This document shows, in pieces, positions 45,071 to 56,553 of a DNA stretch of 64,000 nt. Position numbers and translations under genes: made by a program. Source of the stretch: Aquatica leii (Eukaryota > Arthropoda > Insecta > Coleoptera > Lampyridae); NCBI GenBank assembly GCA_035610365.1, contig CM069432.1:16120001-16184000 (forward strand), read 5' to 3'. How positions within the stretch are numbered: the first letter of the stretch is position 1; each line of letters begins with the position of its first letter. The notes beneath the pieces were generated by a model that saw only the letters and a list, made by a program, of their open reading frames with translations, made no database searches and was not told the DNA's origin.

Positions 45071-45987
45071 AGAGGGGGGAATGAAACTACATCACTTGTA
45101 CATATTTATTGTAATAATTACATTTTTAGTTTCTAGAATAAATTTATGTTAATTGTGTTTAAATTAATAATGTTTAAACCCAACACCGAGACTGTGTAAG
45201 CCACCGGGGTGTTACATGTTTTAGATGCGTTTGTATTGAGAAATTCATTGGGGTAAAAATGCATTGTCATTTTATCATTAGCAACTTTGGTTACCGACAC
45301 GTGCTCTATTAATGCTGGGATATTGACACATCTTCTTTTATATTGAGAAATTCCTGCGATGACGCTCCAATTCACGAAATATTGAAAACTGTGGTAGATT
45401 CAACCTACGTTAATTAGGGATATTTTAATTGATAGAATTATGAACGAATTAGAAGGCATATTTATCAAAATATCTATAATACCTTGGGTAAACTCGTGGC
45501 ATTTGGTTTTTTTAATAAATTGATATGAAACTAAAAATATTATTTGTGATAACGTTATATTTACGTAATAATTTGCTTTTCAAGAAATTTTAGAAAATGG
45601 AAGGTGCTGTTAGCTAACCGCAAACTTTGGGACAAAAACGAAATTTTAATTATTTTGTTTCATATTTAAAGTTTCATTTGTCTACGTTGTCATTAGTTTG
45701 CATACACAACTTTACGTACATTATGTTTGTTGTCACAATTAAGTATAAAATTTTTTATGTAATATATTATTAACCGATGCGCTGTTTTCCTTAACTGCGA
45801 GATATTGGATATTTGTGATATATTCATCAATGCAAATTTGTTCCTATAGAATTTAAAAGTTAAACCAACAAATTTAATTTTATGTATAGACTGTTGCTCG
45901 CCCTCAGGGTTTTCATCACTTTATTGACTGTGACATTTATCGACGAACTCTTAGTTGTTATTATATATGTACTTCGGCCTTGCTCCT
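45071..45987. other. AT-rich spacer
   Basis: No supported gene; it leads into the second R1 copy. Confidence 0.45.
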
Positions 45988-46195
45988 TTTTGAATTTCTC
46001 CATTTTGTTGTTATAAATAAATAAATTCGTTGCTATAACCTGTGTTTTGTCATTTGTTTTTTTTCAGTGTTAGACGGATTTAAACGTTTTGCCACTAATA
46101 GTTTCCCACCGTTCTGGGGCCTATTTAAATTACTTTGTGATTACCACACCAAGATTCTCTCGCCAAATTATATTGAACTAGTCGCTTGCCTTTCA
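45988..46195 (+). repeat. Dispersed repeat R1, copy 2
   Basis: Homologous to 2466-2690 over about 200 bp, with matching order of the AAATAAAT, ATAACCTGTGTTTTGTCATT and ATTATATTGAACTAGT blocks. Probably the end of one ancient retroelement family. Confidence 0.5.
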
Positions 46196-47065
46196 CTTAG
46201 AAGTAAATTTTTGTAAAAAGCTGTTATTATAGTCTGTTTTCCAAGACTGTTTAACATCCAAAATCGCCGGTCATTTAACAGTTTACATACATTATACCAA
46301 ACTTCCTAGTTCCAGTTATGCTGACCCACCAATGTAAACAATCAATTTTATTTGTTGGGACAGCACGGAAACTTTTCTACTAATTGAACATTGTGCACTT
46401 AGCCTATTAACATACGAACTTTTGTTATTTGTAAGTGTTGTCTTTGAAGCTAGAAATAAGTAGAATTTCTTGATATTTAAGCTAAAAAGCAATCTTGGTT
46501 TTTTTAGTAACATTACCTTAATTTCTTTTCTGTCTATTTTTAAAGTTTCTTAATCATATAAATCTTAAAATTTTTTAGAAGAAGAGTTACGTTAAAATTG
46601 ACATTGATATCGAAGAATCCTATGATGAATACATGAAGGAAGGTATACTTTTTCTTGTAATATAAATTGCTAAACCTAATAAAATTAATAACACTAACAC
46701 TGTTAAAGCATGCTATTTTTATATTTTAATGGAGTAGATTAATTATCAGCAACATATTGAAACAATTTTTTATATATAAAAGTGTCCCGTTTAACCCCTT
46801 GTTATGTTTATTTAAGATTTAAGGCATTTTAAAGCCAAATTATGTACAAAACACAAACGTGTTCCAAATAACCCCAGATCCTAAGTAAGTTGGAACATAA
46901 AATAAATAATATTTAGATAACTATAGTGACATTGTGTCCTTTATCCATAGAATGACGGCACTAAAATACCATTCCAAATATTGTGTGTTCTTACTTGCAA
47001 AAAAAATTAGTTTGAAAATAAAAATACACTATTTCAAAAAATTAATTTTAATTGCTTTTGGTGTA
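46196..47065. other. AT-rich spacer
   Basis: No gene. GTGTCCCGTTT at 46785 is an inverted match to part of the MITE end at 47090, possibly a remnant of another copy. Confidence 0.4.
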
Positions 47066-47527
47066 CACTCAAATAAATAAAAAACGGGACACCTTGATTA
47101 GTTCAAATGAAAAAATAAGCGGTGTAAACTAGGCTTGTTAGCAAATGCAATCGAAAACCGTTTAAGGCCGTTTGTGATGCTTTTTGAGAAATTCAAATTA
47201 GATACACAAACATTGACAATACTAGAAGGTCAAATCGTTTATCCGCAAAAACTTTATTTACACACAAAAATATTAGAAAAATAAAATGCAGTTTATTGTT
47301 CCAAATCATTCTAAAATAAGAATATACTGATTTTTTAGTTTTTGCGGATAAACAATTTAAACTTCTGGTATTGTCAATGTATATTATTCGTCTATTTTAA
47401 ATTTTTTGAGTACCATCGCAAATGGCCACGAATGATTGCTGATCGCATTTGCTAACAAACCTAGTTTACATTGGTAACTATTTCAATCAAACTAACCAAG
47501 ATGTCCCGTTTTTTGTTTAGTCGAGTG
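47066..47527. mobile_element. Palindromic MITE (Tc1/mariner-like)
   Basis: Inverted arms of about 200 bp each (47066-47260 and 47335-47527) start CACTC...AAAAAACGGGACA and are flanked by TA (47064-47065, 47528-47529). The arms share GTAAACTAG, GTTAGCAAATGC and TTTATCCGCAAAAAC. There is no coding capacity. Confidence 0.82.
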
Positions 47528-47529
47528 TA

Positions 47530-48469
47530 CTTACTTAAAATATATAATTTTATTCTTTTTATTAACCGCACAATTTTTTTAAATTAAATACATTTTTTAA
47601 TAACATTATTGCTTGGTTACGACGAAAACATGAATGCTGTGGTGGCAATACTTTATATCAGTGTCATTAATATTGGTAACTACAAATAAACAACGATTAT
47701 GCAAAAAAACGTTCAAATCAACATATTAATTAACAAATCTAAAATATAAAAAAGTTTACATACATTTTATTTTTGTGTAATGTTTTTTTTTAAAAGCAAA
47801 TTATAAAGTTACCTTTAAGCATAACACAGTCTTTAAACATTTTTATTTATGAAGGCACTCAAAATACTAAAGTTTCTACTAACTGACAATTAATTTGTTT
47901 GTACGTAATTTAAACTAAAAAAAATTAACGTTCGTTTTGGTCTTCTACATACAAAAGTCTTTTTTACGTAATTATAAAATATTATCTAAAACAACCACTG
48001 TTAATTCCGTTTTAATGAAAATAAAAAACACATACGCTACTTTATTTTCTTTTACGTTTCATTTTGTCGAAATTCACCAGGTCACATTTTAATTAATCCT
48101 TTTTAATAATAATATCTCTCTTTATGTGTATATACCTCGTTCATGTAGACAAGTAACGGGTATATGCGTAATATAAACACTGCTAGTACTTTCTTTTTAA
48201 TGTTAAAGTAATTGTTTTTTTGGCTTTATGAACTAAATGTCATTAAATATGTTTATACGTAGAACATTACATTAATATCATGGAGTTTTTTGTTATTTGG
48301 TGTTGTCATGATTCATGTTTCATAATTTTGGGAATTTGTTATTATTTACCTGTAACAATTTTCTTTCTTTTTTTTATCAATGTTATGTGTAATAATATTT
48401 TTTGGAGAAATAACAATTACAGTAATAAGGATTGAGAGAATTTTTTTTGTTTTTTTAATTAATTTGTGT
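47530..48469. other. AT-rich spacer
   Basis: No supported gene or repeat. Confidence 0.45.
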
Positions 48470-48477
48470 TGACATTA

Positions 48478-48504
48478 CGTTTCGCACTATACTAGCGCTT
48501 TTTC
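48478..48504 (-). ncRNA. Degenerate hammerhead-like motif of PLE-1
   Basis: Minus strand: GAAAAAGCGC...GTGCGAAACG, comparable to the helix II plus GAAAC part of the PLE-3 motif. CTGATGA is not preserved. A possible relic only. Confidence 0.25.
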
Positions 48505-49054
48505 AAAAATCTGTAAATACAATACATTTTAATAATTAGGTCACATTTACTATTTTAGATTCAAACTAAATATTAAGAACAAATTTTGTTATATTTACTA
48601 ATTATATTTATTTTGATAAATACTAAATAGATTCCTAATGAAATTGTAAACTTACAAAAACAACTTACCGAATTTTCTAATTTAATAATTATTGTAAATT
48701 AACTTAAAGGAAGGAATTTTCACCTCCATCAATGATTTTAGCATTTTGAAAAAATGTTTTTACTTTAATTATATATAAAATTAATTTTATTAACAAGAAA
48801 TACTATTATTGGTTTTGCAACTTTTACGGAACTAACATGCATGTGGAAATATAATGTTAAGTATGTGAATGGTGATAAGAATTTGTTAAAAGTATATGGA
48901 AATAAATTTTGATTTTATAAGGAAGAAAGTAATAATAAAATTTTTAATGTTAATTAATTTGTGTTTTAATTTAATAATTTAAAAGTTTTATGTATTTATG
49001 ATTTTGCAGTAAATGTTACTTAAATTTATGATGTCATTACGGTAATTGATCGAT

Positions 49055-50541
49055 TTATTGTTTTTTTTTTAATTTAGTTGTGTAGTAATTTTTTACAAGG
49101 TTTTTATGTTGTTGCATACGTTTTTTTAGTAATTGTTTGGTTTGTCCAATATACACATTCGGACAAGACAACCATGATATACTGTAAATTACATTAGATT
49201 GAAAAAGTAAAGGGGTAGGATCTTTTAATTTTGTAAAAAATGTTGTTTTTAAAGTATTAGTGTTTTTAAATAAAACTGTAAAATTGTAGTTATTGAGAAG
49301 TTTTTTTAATTTTTCTGAAAAATTTTCGACATATTGTAAATTAAGGTAAAATTTTTTGTTAACCAGATTGTTATTCAATTCATTTCCTAAACAATTAGGT
49401 TGTAAATTAATTGTTGTTTCTATGGATTGTTCTTTGATGTAATTAATTTTTTTTAAACGTGATTTTATTATTTTTTTTTATAAAATTAATTGGGTAATTG
49501 TTATTAATTAGTATGTTTTTAATAATATTAATATTACTAACTTATTTATTACTGATTTTTTACAAGAAATCGGTGTGCTAGAATTATAATTTATGTATCT
49601 ATCGGTTTTGATATCTTTTTTATACCAATTGGTGTCGATAGTTCCATTGGTATTATGGATTATTGTTAAATCTAGAAAATTTATTTTATTGTTTTTCTCT
49701 ATTTCATGAGAAAATTTTAATAATGGATGAATATTATTGAACATTTTTAGAACATTTAAAACTTTATTTTTATGTTATATGATTAAAATATCATCGACAT
49801 ATCTTTGATAAAAAGTAAAACTACGAGAGTTATTAAGTATTATATTTTCTTGATCACCGATTACTAAATCCGCTATAGTTGTAGAAATTGGTTGACCCAT
49901 TGCTAAACCTTGAATTTGTAAATTGAATTTTTATAAGTAAAAATGGTTGAGTTTAATATTAAGTTTATAGCAATAATAAGTCCAGTTGTGATTGATAGAA
50001 TTAATAACTAGGTTATGAGGTATGTTAGTATACATGGATACTATGTCAAAAGAACATATAATATGTTGATTTGGAATCTTTAAGTTGCTAATGTTATCTT
50101 TAAATAACAATGAATTTTTTTTGTTGTATTTATTTTGACTAGTTATATTTGAAATGATTTCTGAAAGAAATTTTGACAATTGGTATAAAGGACTGGTACA
50201 CGTTGAAACTATGAGACGTAGTGGGTTATTGTTTTTATGGAATTTTGGTAGACCGTAAATTCTTGAGGGTAAACCATTATTGCAAATTAGCTTTTTGTAA
50301 GTGATTATATCTATCCATTTATTGTTGAGCCAAGATTTTAAAATTGTGTTACATTTATTTTGTATTGAGAATGTTTGTCATTTTATTGTTATATTCTTTT
50401 TTAGAAATAATTACGGTCTTTTGTGTTTTTTCAGCGAAGGTAATAATGATTTCAGGGTGTTGTTTTAGAAAAGTTTTTGTTTTATTTATTTGTGAAATGG
50501 ATAAAGAATTAATTGAAGTTGAAAAGTTGCCATTAGTATTA
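49055..50541 (-). pseudogene. PLE-1 reverse transcriptase / GIY-YIG, fragmented
   Basis: In order on the minus strand: KTFLKQHPEIIITFAEKTQK (from 50500); GLPSRIYGLPKFH-type motif (about 50270); LSKFLSEIISNITSQNKYNK and IICSFDIVSMYTNI with the catalytic Asp (50179-49931); AMGQPIS (about 49905); RYVDDILII (about 49800, YxDD intact); KINFLDLTI (49690); and the GIY-YIG domain VIYSISWLSCPNVYIGQTKQ (49220-49140). Frames change at least four times. Confidence 0.85.
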
Positions 50542-50566
50542 CCGTAGGATGGGGTAACTTTGGGAC
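50542..50566 (+). repeat. Pogo-B left TIR
   Basis: Identical over 25 bp to the inverted right end (53296-53320); preceded by TA. Confidence 0.93.
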
Positions 50567-50954
50567 TGGGTGGGTAATATTGGGACAACGGGTTAATTTT
50601 GTTTGCAGGGTTCCCTGAGGGACACACTGCGTAGGATCAATCTGCAAACGCGTTCTTTGTTTAATCCTGTACCGTGCCGCTACCTGGCGGCAGTTTTCAG
50701 AACCAGTTTACTACCACGTTGTGACAGCCAAGTTTTATTTCTTGCCATTGTTTTTCACAAAATTCTTGTTTTGATGAAACTTTCTCTTCTGCCTCAAGAA
50801 CTGTGAACTTCAGATCACTTTCAAGTACGTATACACAATACCAAACATCTTCTTAAGTATTTTATATAGAATTAACAATGTTATCAAAGTATTTGGGACA
50901 GCCCCAAAGTTTGTGTATAATGGTTTTTTTTACAATAGTTGTTTTTTTTTTCAG

Positions 50955-52867
50955 CATTGCATTGGACAATAAAATACCTAGAAATTATAAAAGAGCTCTT
51001 GGCACACGGCCCTACAGAAATTACACTGAAGAAAATTTATAAGAGGCTTTACTAGCAATAAAGAACAAGACACTGTCAATCCGAAATGCAGCCTCCAAGT
51101 ATAAAATACCAAAAAATACACTACATCTAAAATCCCAGGAAAAACATACCAAACCCGTAGGTCGGGCTACAGTCTTTTCGGCACAAGAAGAGGAGCAGTT
51201 TGTGGTGCACATTGTTGCCGTATCAAACTATGGATTTCCAGTGAACATCTTTGATTTACATTGTGTTGTAAAATTGTATCTAGATAGAATTGGAAGAAAC
51301 GAAACACGTTTCCAAAAGAACTTACCGGGAAACGATTGGGCAGACTCCTTCATGAAGCGACACAAAGCTATATTGACACAAAGAACCGCTAAAAATATTT
51401 CTTACTCTAGAGCAACCACTGACGAACAAGTTGTAAATCAGTTTTTTGACAACTTAGAGAGAGAACTCGAAAGAATTCCAAAGGAAAATATTGGGAATTA
51501 CAACGAAACAAACCTCGTTGATGAGCCTGGTGCTGCAAAAATAATCACCAAAAGAGGAACTAAATATCCTGAGAGAATAAAAAATTCATTGAAAGCTTGT
51601 ACATCTATTATGGTATGTGGCAATGCTGCCGGAACAGTAGCTCCACCTTATGTGAACTATAAAGCAGAAAAAATATGGTCTACCTGGACTGAGAATGGCC
51701 CCCCTGACACTCGATATAACCGAACAAAATCTGGCTGGTTTGATAGCAACTCTTTTGAGGATTGGTTTGTATCATTAATGCTACCAATCCTCAAGAAGCA
51801 AGAAGGGCTAAAGGCTATTATTGGCGACAACCTCAGTTCACATATAAATATAGAGGTCATCAAACAATGTATAGTAGTACAGTAGAATAACATAAAGTTC
51901 ATTGCGTTCCCATCTTTTACAACCATTAGATGTTGCATTCTTTCGTCCAATGAAGGTGGCTTGGCGAAAGATATTAAAGGACTGGAAGGAGACAGCAGCA
52001 GGGAGTCGTTGTACGTCAGTACCAAAAGACCAATTCCCCACTCTATTGAAATCTCTATGGAACGCTATCATTAAAAGCCCAGACAATCTTATTGCCGGCT
52101 TTCGCAAGTCAGGGATTTTTCCCACAGACAGGCAGCCAGTTCTGAAGAGGTTACCATCAGGAAGCTTGAATACCTCCATTTCTTCTCTGATTGGTGAAAG
52201 CTTTCTAGAACAAATTTCGAAGAAGCGTCAGGAGGCTACCGAATGTCGAAGAGTGCAGACGAAGAAAAAACTAAATGTCCCCCCTGGAAAAAGTATCTCT
52301 TCAGAAGAATTTAAAGCAGCCTTGCCAACAGAACAGTTACCCATCGATGATGACCAAGACCAACCATCCACTTCAACTGGAGTGAAAGCTCGACAGTGTA
52401 GCAAAACAGGACGACCAGATTTAAAAACACTCCAAAGAAAACGGAAAAGGAGAGACAGTGATAGCAGTAGCGAGGAAGAAGATGACAGGTTTTCTCTTCA
52501 AGACTCAGAAGACTTGGAAACATTTAGTGATTTGGAAAATCCATTAACCCCATCCATTTCAGATGTACAAACATCAGATTTTCTTCAACATCTAAAAGTG
52601 GATGACTTTGTTCTTGTGAGATATGAATGTGAATTATATCCTGGACGAATTGTTCATCTCGAAGATGACGGCGAAGTATTAATATCGGCTATGAAGAAAT
52701 CAGCGTCGAATTGGAAATGGCCGTCAACTCCGGATGAAATTCATTACTCAAAGGACGAAATTGTTCAGAAAATTGATGAACCAGAGCAAATTGGTCGGCG
52801 AGAAATTTTCAAAGTTAAAGAGCTTCAAGTGTACAGTGATCTCTTGGCTTCAGCTGATAAAAACTAA
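50955..52867 (+). pseudogene. Pogo-B transposase with DDE damage
   Basis: After an AG at 50953-50955, possibly an intron acceptor, the frame reads IPRNYKRALGTRPYRNYTEE where the family start MPRNYKR has ATA in place of ATG. A TAA follows at about 51040. HTH (LSIRNAASKYKIPKNTLHL) and CENP-B-like (LPGNDWADSFMKRHKAIL) regions follow. The DDE domain shows NYNETNLVDEPG: the first catalytic Asp is Asn. The second is present in IIGDNLSSH. A frameshift near 51885 precedes LLQPLDVAFFRPMKVAWRKI with the third Asp. The C-terminus to 52867 carries a Ser/Glu-rich stretch (DSDSSSEEEDD) and DFVLVRYECELYPGRIVHL. Confidence 0.9.
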
Positions 52868-53122
52868 CTTTTATGAAGTGTGCAAATAATATTTTTGTAT
52901 GTTCAGTAAAGATCCAAAGCCTAATAGTATTAAAAAGTAATTATTTGCAATCTATGTGTACATGTATCATAACTTCATTGTTTACATATAATATTATGCG
53001 TTGCAATTGGTACACACTCATTTACCTTGTCTTTTCTTAGGTAGATAATTCACTTATACAATATTGTGGGGTAATATCGGTACAACGTCATGTTTCTTGC
53101 TATTTCTAATGGAAATAATGCA

Positions 53123-53165
53123 CTGTCCCAATTTTACCCCAATTAGTGGGGTAAGATTGGGACAG
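53123..53165 (+). repeat. Subterminal hairpin of pogo-B
   Basis: 18-base arms CTGTCCCAATTTTACCCC / GGGGTAAGATTGGGACAG with one mismatch and a 7-base loop. Likely a transposase-binding or regulatory repeat built from the TIR core. Confidence 0.8.
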
Positions 53166-53295
53166 TTTAAAATATTTTTTAATAAAATATTCTTGTTCCT
53201 AGCGTTATTGTCTTATTATATTTTGTTAGAGGAAGACAGGCTTTACATATTAGTAATTTTTTCAGTAACCTAAACAGCGTAAAACTTTGAAAAGT

Positions 53296-53320
53296 GTCCC
53301 AAAGTTACCCCATCCTACGG
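53296..53320 (-). repeat. Pogo-B right TIR
   Basis: Inverted copy of 50542-50566; followed by TA. Confidence 0.93.
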
Positions 53321-53499
53321 TATTTGAAGTAAATATTTTTTTTTTATTAATTGTTTCTTATGTTGCAAAATTGTATTACAAATGTCTGTACGAATTTTAT
53401 ATTGTGTATCTGGTGTTTTTTTTTTGTTTGTTTCAATCTATTATTTGTTCTGTGGGAAACTTGTGTGTTGCTGTAATGGGTAGAATAAATTGTTACGTA

Positions 53500-54925
53500 C
53501 GAAATTTTCATTACGGACGACCCTGTATATTGAATCGAAATTAGATTCCGGTTTTGACGCCCTCTACCGATCTTTTCTCGCGACTGTCATTTTAGGACAA
53601 AATTGCGAAGCTGTCAATTGCCTAAAATGGCCTGGACGTCTTAAGTAATTGTTTCAAATACCATCCGTAATAATGGAAATCAAATTGTAACAAATTGTAC
53701 ATTACGTTCATAAAATATTTGAGTCGTCACAGGGTAAGATAATTGCTGTCGTTTTATTAAAATTCGTTTGTAATTCCTCCTTAATTTAATAGCCATTTTC
53801 TACCCGCTTCGAGCACGTGTACGTTTCAATAGAGAAATGGTGAATAGTAACTATTATTAAGAAACACCGTTACCGAACACGTACGCTTTTGGAAGGCGTT
53901 TTCTCCGTCACGAAAACGGGGTCTCGACAAGCCTTACCGTGGGAGATGTTACTGCATGTATACTAGTCGACTGTGTTATCAGCCACCTGTGCTAAATTGT
54001 TACCTACAGTACAGTACAACGGGTTTTTATGTAACATTTAATGATTTATTAATACTATTTTTTTAGCTTCTTATTCTGTGTAAGTTAGTGTGTGATCCGA
54101 TTTGCTTTTCACTATTTATTACAGGCCACTGGCGGGAAAACGTTTTCTCCGCGGAAGTGAAAACTGTATTTTGGGGTGAGTTATTTGTTTAACTTTTATA
54201 TCGTGCTCACGAAGGTTACTCACAAAATTGTAATTAATGTTAACAACCGTAATTACGTTATCGCTTATATACCAATAAGGTAATCTTAATCATTTACGTA
54301 ACTGTATCGCATGCTGTGAGGGAAAAACATATTTATTCTACGATTTTCGATGCTGTTCATTTCGACATAATTTCAATGTGTAGTGTGTTGCCGATACTGC
54401 GGGTATTCGTGTATGAGAACTTCGATATAATTTAGTAAATCTTATGTATTACGAAATCAAAGTTTTCTCTGCTTGTTAAAGAGAATTGTTAGTCATTCTA
54501 GTATTTAAGGATTGCGCATTTAGCGTATAGTTGTCAATTTACTGCGCTACTAAAGTAAAACTGTGATATTTGTTAATTCTACATGGAAACAATTCGAGCA
54601 TCGATAGGTGAAGCAATTTCATATATTCTTATTAGTATCCAACGTTAATACATTAAAGTGATTATAATTGTTAATCTCTCTTGTTATTTTTTTTTCTCCT
54701 GTGATTATCGTTATCTATTAACTAATTTTGGCTACTCGAACATCAGAGTAATAAGGATTACGAACCTCCAATTGGGTTACAAGTTTGGATCGTCTGTCGT
54801 GAGCGAGGCAGAAGTGTTATCTTGGATCAGCTCTGGCGCACTTAAGCATACTTCCTGTGAACCTCCCCTACCTCCGACTGTGTGAGTTGGCCGTGCAAGG
54901 TTCGTAAGACATAAAGCTTGTAACA
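53500..54925. other. Spacer between PLE-1 and PLE-2
   Basis: No recognised element. A plus-strand open stretch at 54658-54885 (LGYKFGSSVVSEAEVLSWIS part) is coding-like, but without splice or family support. Confidence 0.4.
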
Positions 54926-55100
54926 AAATTTTAGTCCATATTTTATGACTTCAATAACTTCTGTTGGTATATTAACATTAGTTAAATTGGCTATCCAATT
55001 TCAAATCAAAAATTACCAAAACAAAAATTGGATAGCCAATTTAACTAATGTTAATATACCAACAGAAGTTATTGAAGTCATAAAATATGGACCAAAATTT
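54926..55100. repeat. PLE-2 foldback
   Basis: Arms 54926-55001 and 55025-55100 are inverted copies (one mismatch seen) around a 23-bp spacer. It looks like a 5'-truncated inverted second copy of the element start, a common Penelope junction. Confidence 0.88.
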
Positions 55101-55819
55101 AATGTACCCATTACAACAGCAGACAAGTTTCCCACAGAACAAATAATAGCTAACATTAAAACAAACATAAAAAATTTAACACCAGATACACAAAATAAAA
55201 TTCGTACAGACATTTGTAATACAATTTTGCAACATAAGAAAAAATTATTAAAAAAAAAATATTTACTTCAAATAATACTAATGACAACTTTTCAACTTCA
55301 ATCTATCCATTTCACAAATAAATAAAACAAAAACTTTTCTAAAACAACACCCTGAAATCATTATTACCACAGCTGACAAAACACAAAAGACCGTAATTAT
55401 CAATAAAAAAGAATATAACAATAAAATGACAAACATTCTCAATGACACAAATATTTATAAAAAAATTGATAAAGACCCTACTGATTCAATACAAAATAAA
55501 TGTAACACAATTTTAAAATCTTGGCTCAACAATAAATGGATAGATATAATCACTTACAAAAAGCTAATTTGCAATAATGGTTTACCCTCAAGAATTTACG
55601 GTCTACCAAAACTCCATAAAAACAATAACCCACTACGTCCCATAGTTTCAACGTGTACCAGTCCTTTATAAAAATTGTCAAAATTTCTTTCAAAAATCAT
55701 TTCAAATATAACTACTCAAAATAAATACAATATAAAAAATTCATGGTTATTTAAAGATAACATTAGCAACTTAAAGATTTCAAATCAACATATTATTTGT
55801 TCTTTTGACATAGTACCCA
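54945..55819 (+). pseudogene. PLE-2 reverse transcriptase, N-terminal half
   Basis: Pieces: NWIANLTNVNIPTEVIEVIK ... ITTADKFPTEQIIANI; then TADKTQKTVIINKKEYNN; then GLPSRIYGLPKLHKNNNPLR; and after a TAA at about 55669-55671 KFLSKIISNITTQNKYN and IICSFDIV, broken by the errantivirus within the codon region for the catalytic Asp motif (SFDI retained). Frame changes throughout. Confidence 0.8.
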
Positions 55820-56018
55820 AGTTATATTCAAGGACTTGCAGACGTCGCAAGAGATAATGTAACTATTTCCTTTTAGATAAAATAGTTTATAAATACTGTA
55901 ATTATGAATCAAAATAAGAGACTAGTTTTTGCTACTAATGTAACAACGTTGATAAAATTATTGTTCAAATAAAAATAAATCTTTTTAAAAACAAATTATT
56001 TGATAATTCAAATAAAAC
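55820..56018 (+). repeat. Errantivirus 5' LTR
   Basis: Nearly identical to 62796-62994; about five differences by eye. Contains AATAAA-like words near its 3' end. The AGT...ACT ends are typical of errantiviruses. Confidence 0.93.
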
Positions 56019-56035
56019 TGGCGCAGTCGGTAGGA
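56019..56035 (+). promoter_or_regulatory. Errantivirus primer-binding site
   Basis: TGGCGCAGTCGGTAGGA directly abuts the 5' LTR. This is the form known for 17.6/297-type errantiviruses, attributed there to tRNA-Ser. Confidence 0.85.
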
Positions 56036-56184
56036 TTCCGAAAAGATTAATTATTAATCGAAACGGAAAAGTTTACACGGTCAAGTGTCGAAAAAAGTGT
56101 TTATCGTAAACAGTGACGTGGCCGGCGAATTTCAATTCCTTAGTAAACGAAGAACAACCCAGAACAACCCTCCAAGCCAACGAC

Positions 56185-56345
56185 GAGTGTAAGCCCGCAA
56201 CGTAGCCCAAATCAACCACAACAAGGTGCATCGCAGCATCGGTTGAAGGAAAACATCAACGGCAAACACCAAAGGAAAACACCAAGTGCGAGTCCTACAA
56301 CGCAGCCAAGGTGAACACAACCAGGTGCATCGCAGCATCGGCCAA
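56185..56345 (+). repeat. Direct repeat in errantivirus leader
   Basis: Two ~60-bp related blocks, each ending AGGTGCATCGCAGCATCGG (at about 56224 and 56316), lie between the PBS and gag. A GTAGGA at about 56379 could be the splice donor for env mRNA. Confidence 0.7.
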
Positions 56346-56553
56346 AAGATACGTCAACAGACAACGCACACATAAAAAGGTAGGAAAGCTAGTTCTCACA
56401 TTGTTATTTTAACAAATAAGGTACTTCCTTAAAATATTTATTTATATCCTCCATTAATTGGAAATTGCTTTTGCAAATTTAAATAATAATAAAAACACCA
56501 AAACGGACGATCTAGTTGAATCATTAGACTCGTTAACGTTAGAAGCGGAAAAA

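Larger units (their letters stand above)
50542..53320 (+). mobile_element. Pogo/Tigger-type transposon (pogo-B) in PLE-1
   Basis: Perfect 25-bp TIRs beginning CCGTAGGATGGGGTAACTTT, flanked by TA (50540-50541, 53321-53322). The transposase gene reads on the plus strand. Motifs like GGGGTAAKATTGGGACA recur inside both ends (50553-50585, 53069, 53151). It interrupts PLE-1 within the N-terminal coding part. Confidence 0.94.
48470..53499 (-). mobile_element. Penelope-like element PLE-1, split by pogo-B
   Basis: A minus-strand Penelope relic. The 3' part lies left of 50541 (RT and GIY-YIG), the 5' remnant right of 53322 (ending near 53499). The left border is placed by a GAAAC-type motif (48478-48504) similar to the PLE-3 ends. 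PLE-2 at 54.9-64 kb shows the uninterrupted sequence around the pogo site (near 55270). PLE-1 and PLE-2 are the same subfamily; PLE-3 is a distinct one. Confidence 0.85.
54926..55819 (+). mobile_element. Penelope-like element PLE-2, 5' part
   Basis: Same subfamily as PLE-1, opposite strand. Starts with a 76-bp foldback, then coding for the N-terminal and RT parts until the errantivirus at 55820. Continues at 62995. Confidence 0.85.

Noticed and set aside
54658-54885. A 75-codon plus-strand frame before PLE-2
   Set aside because: Partly protein-like but no splice borders, homologue or element context.
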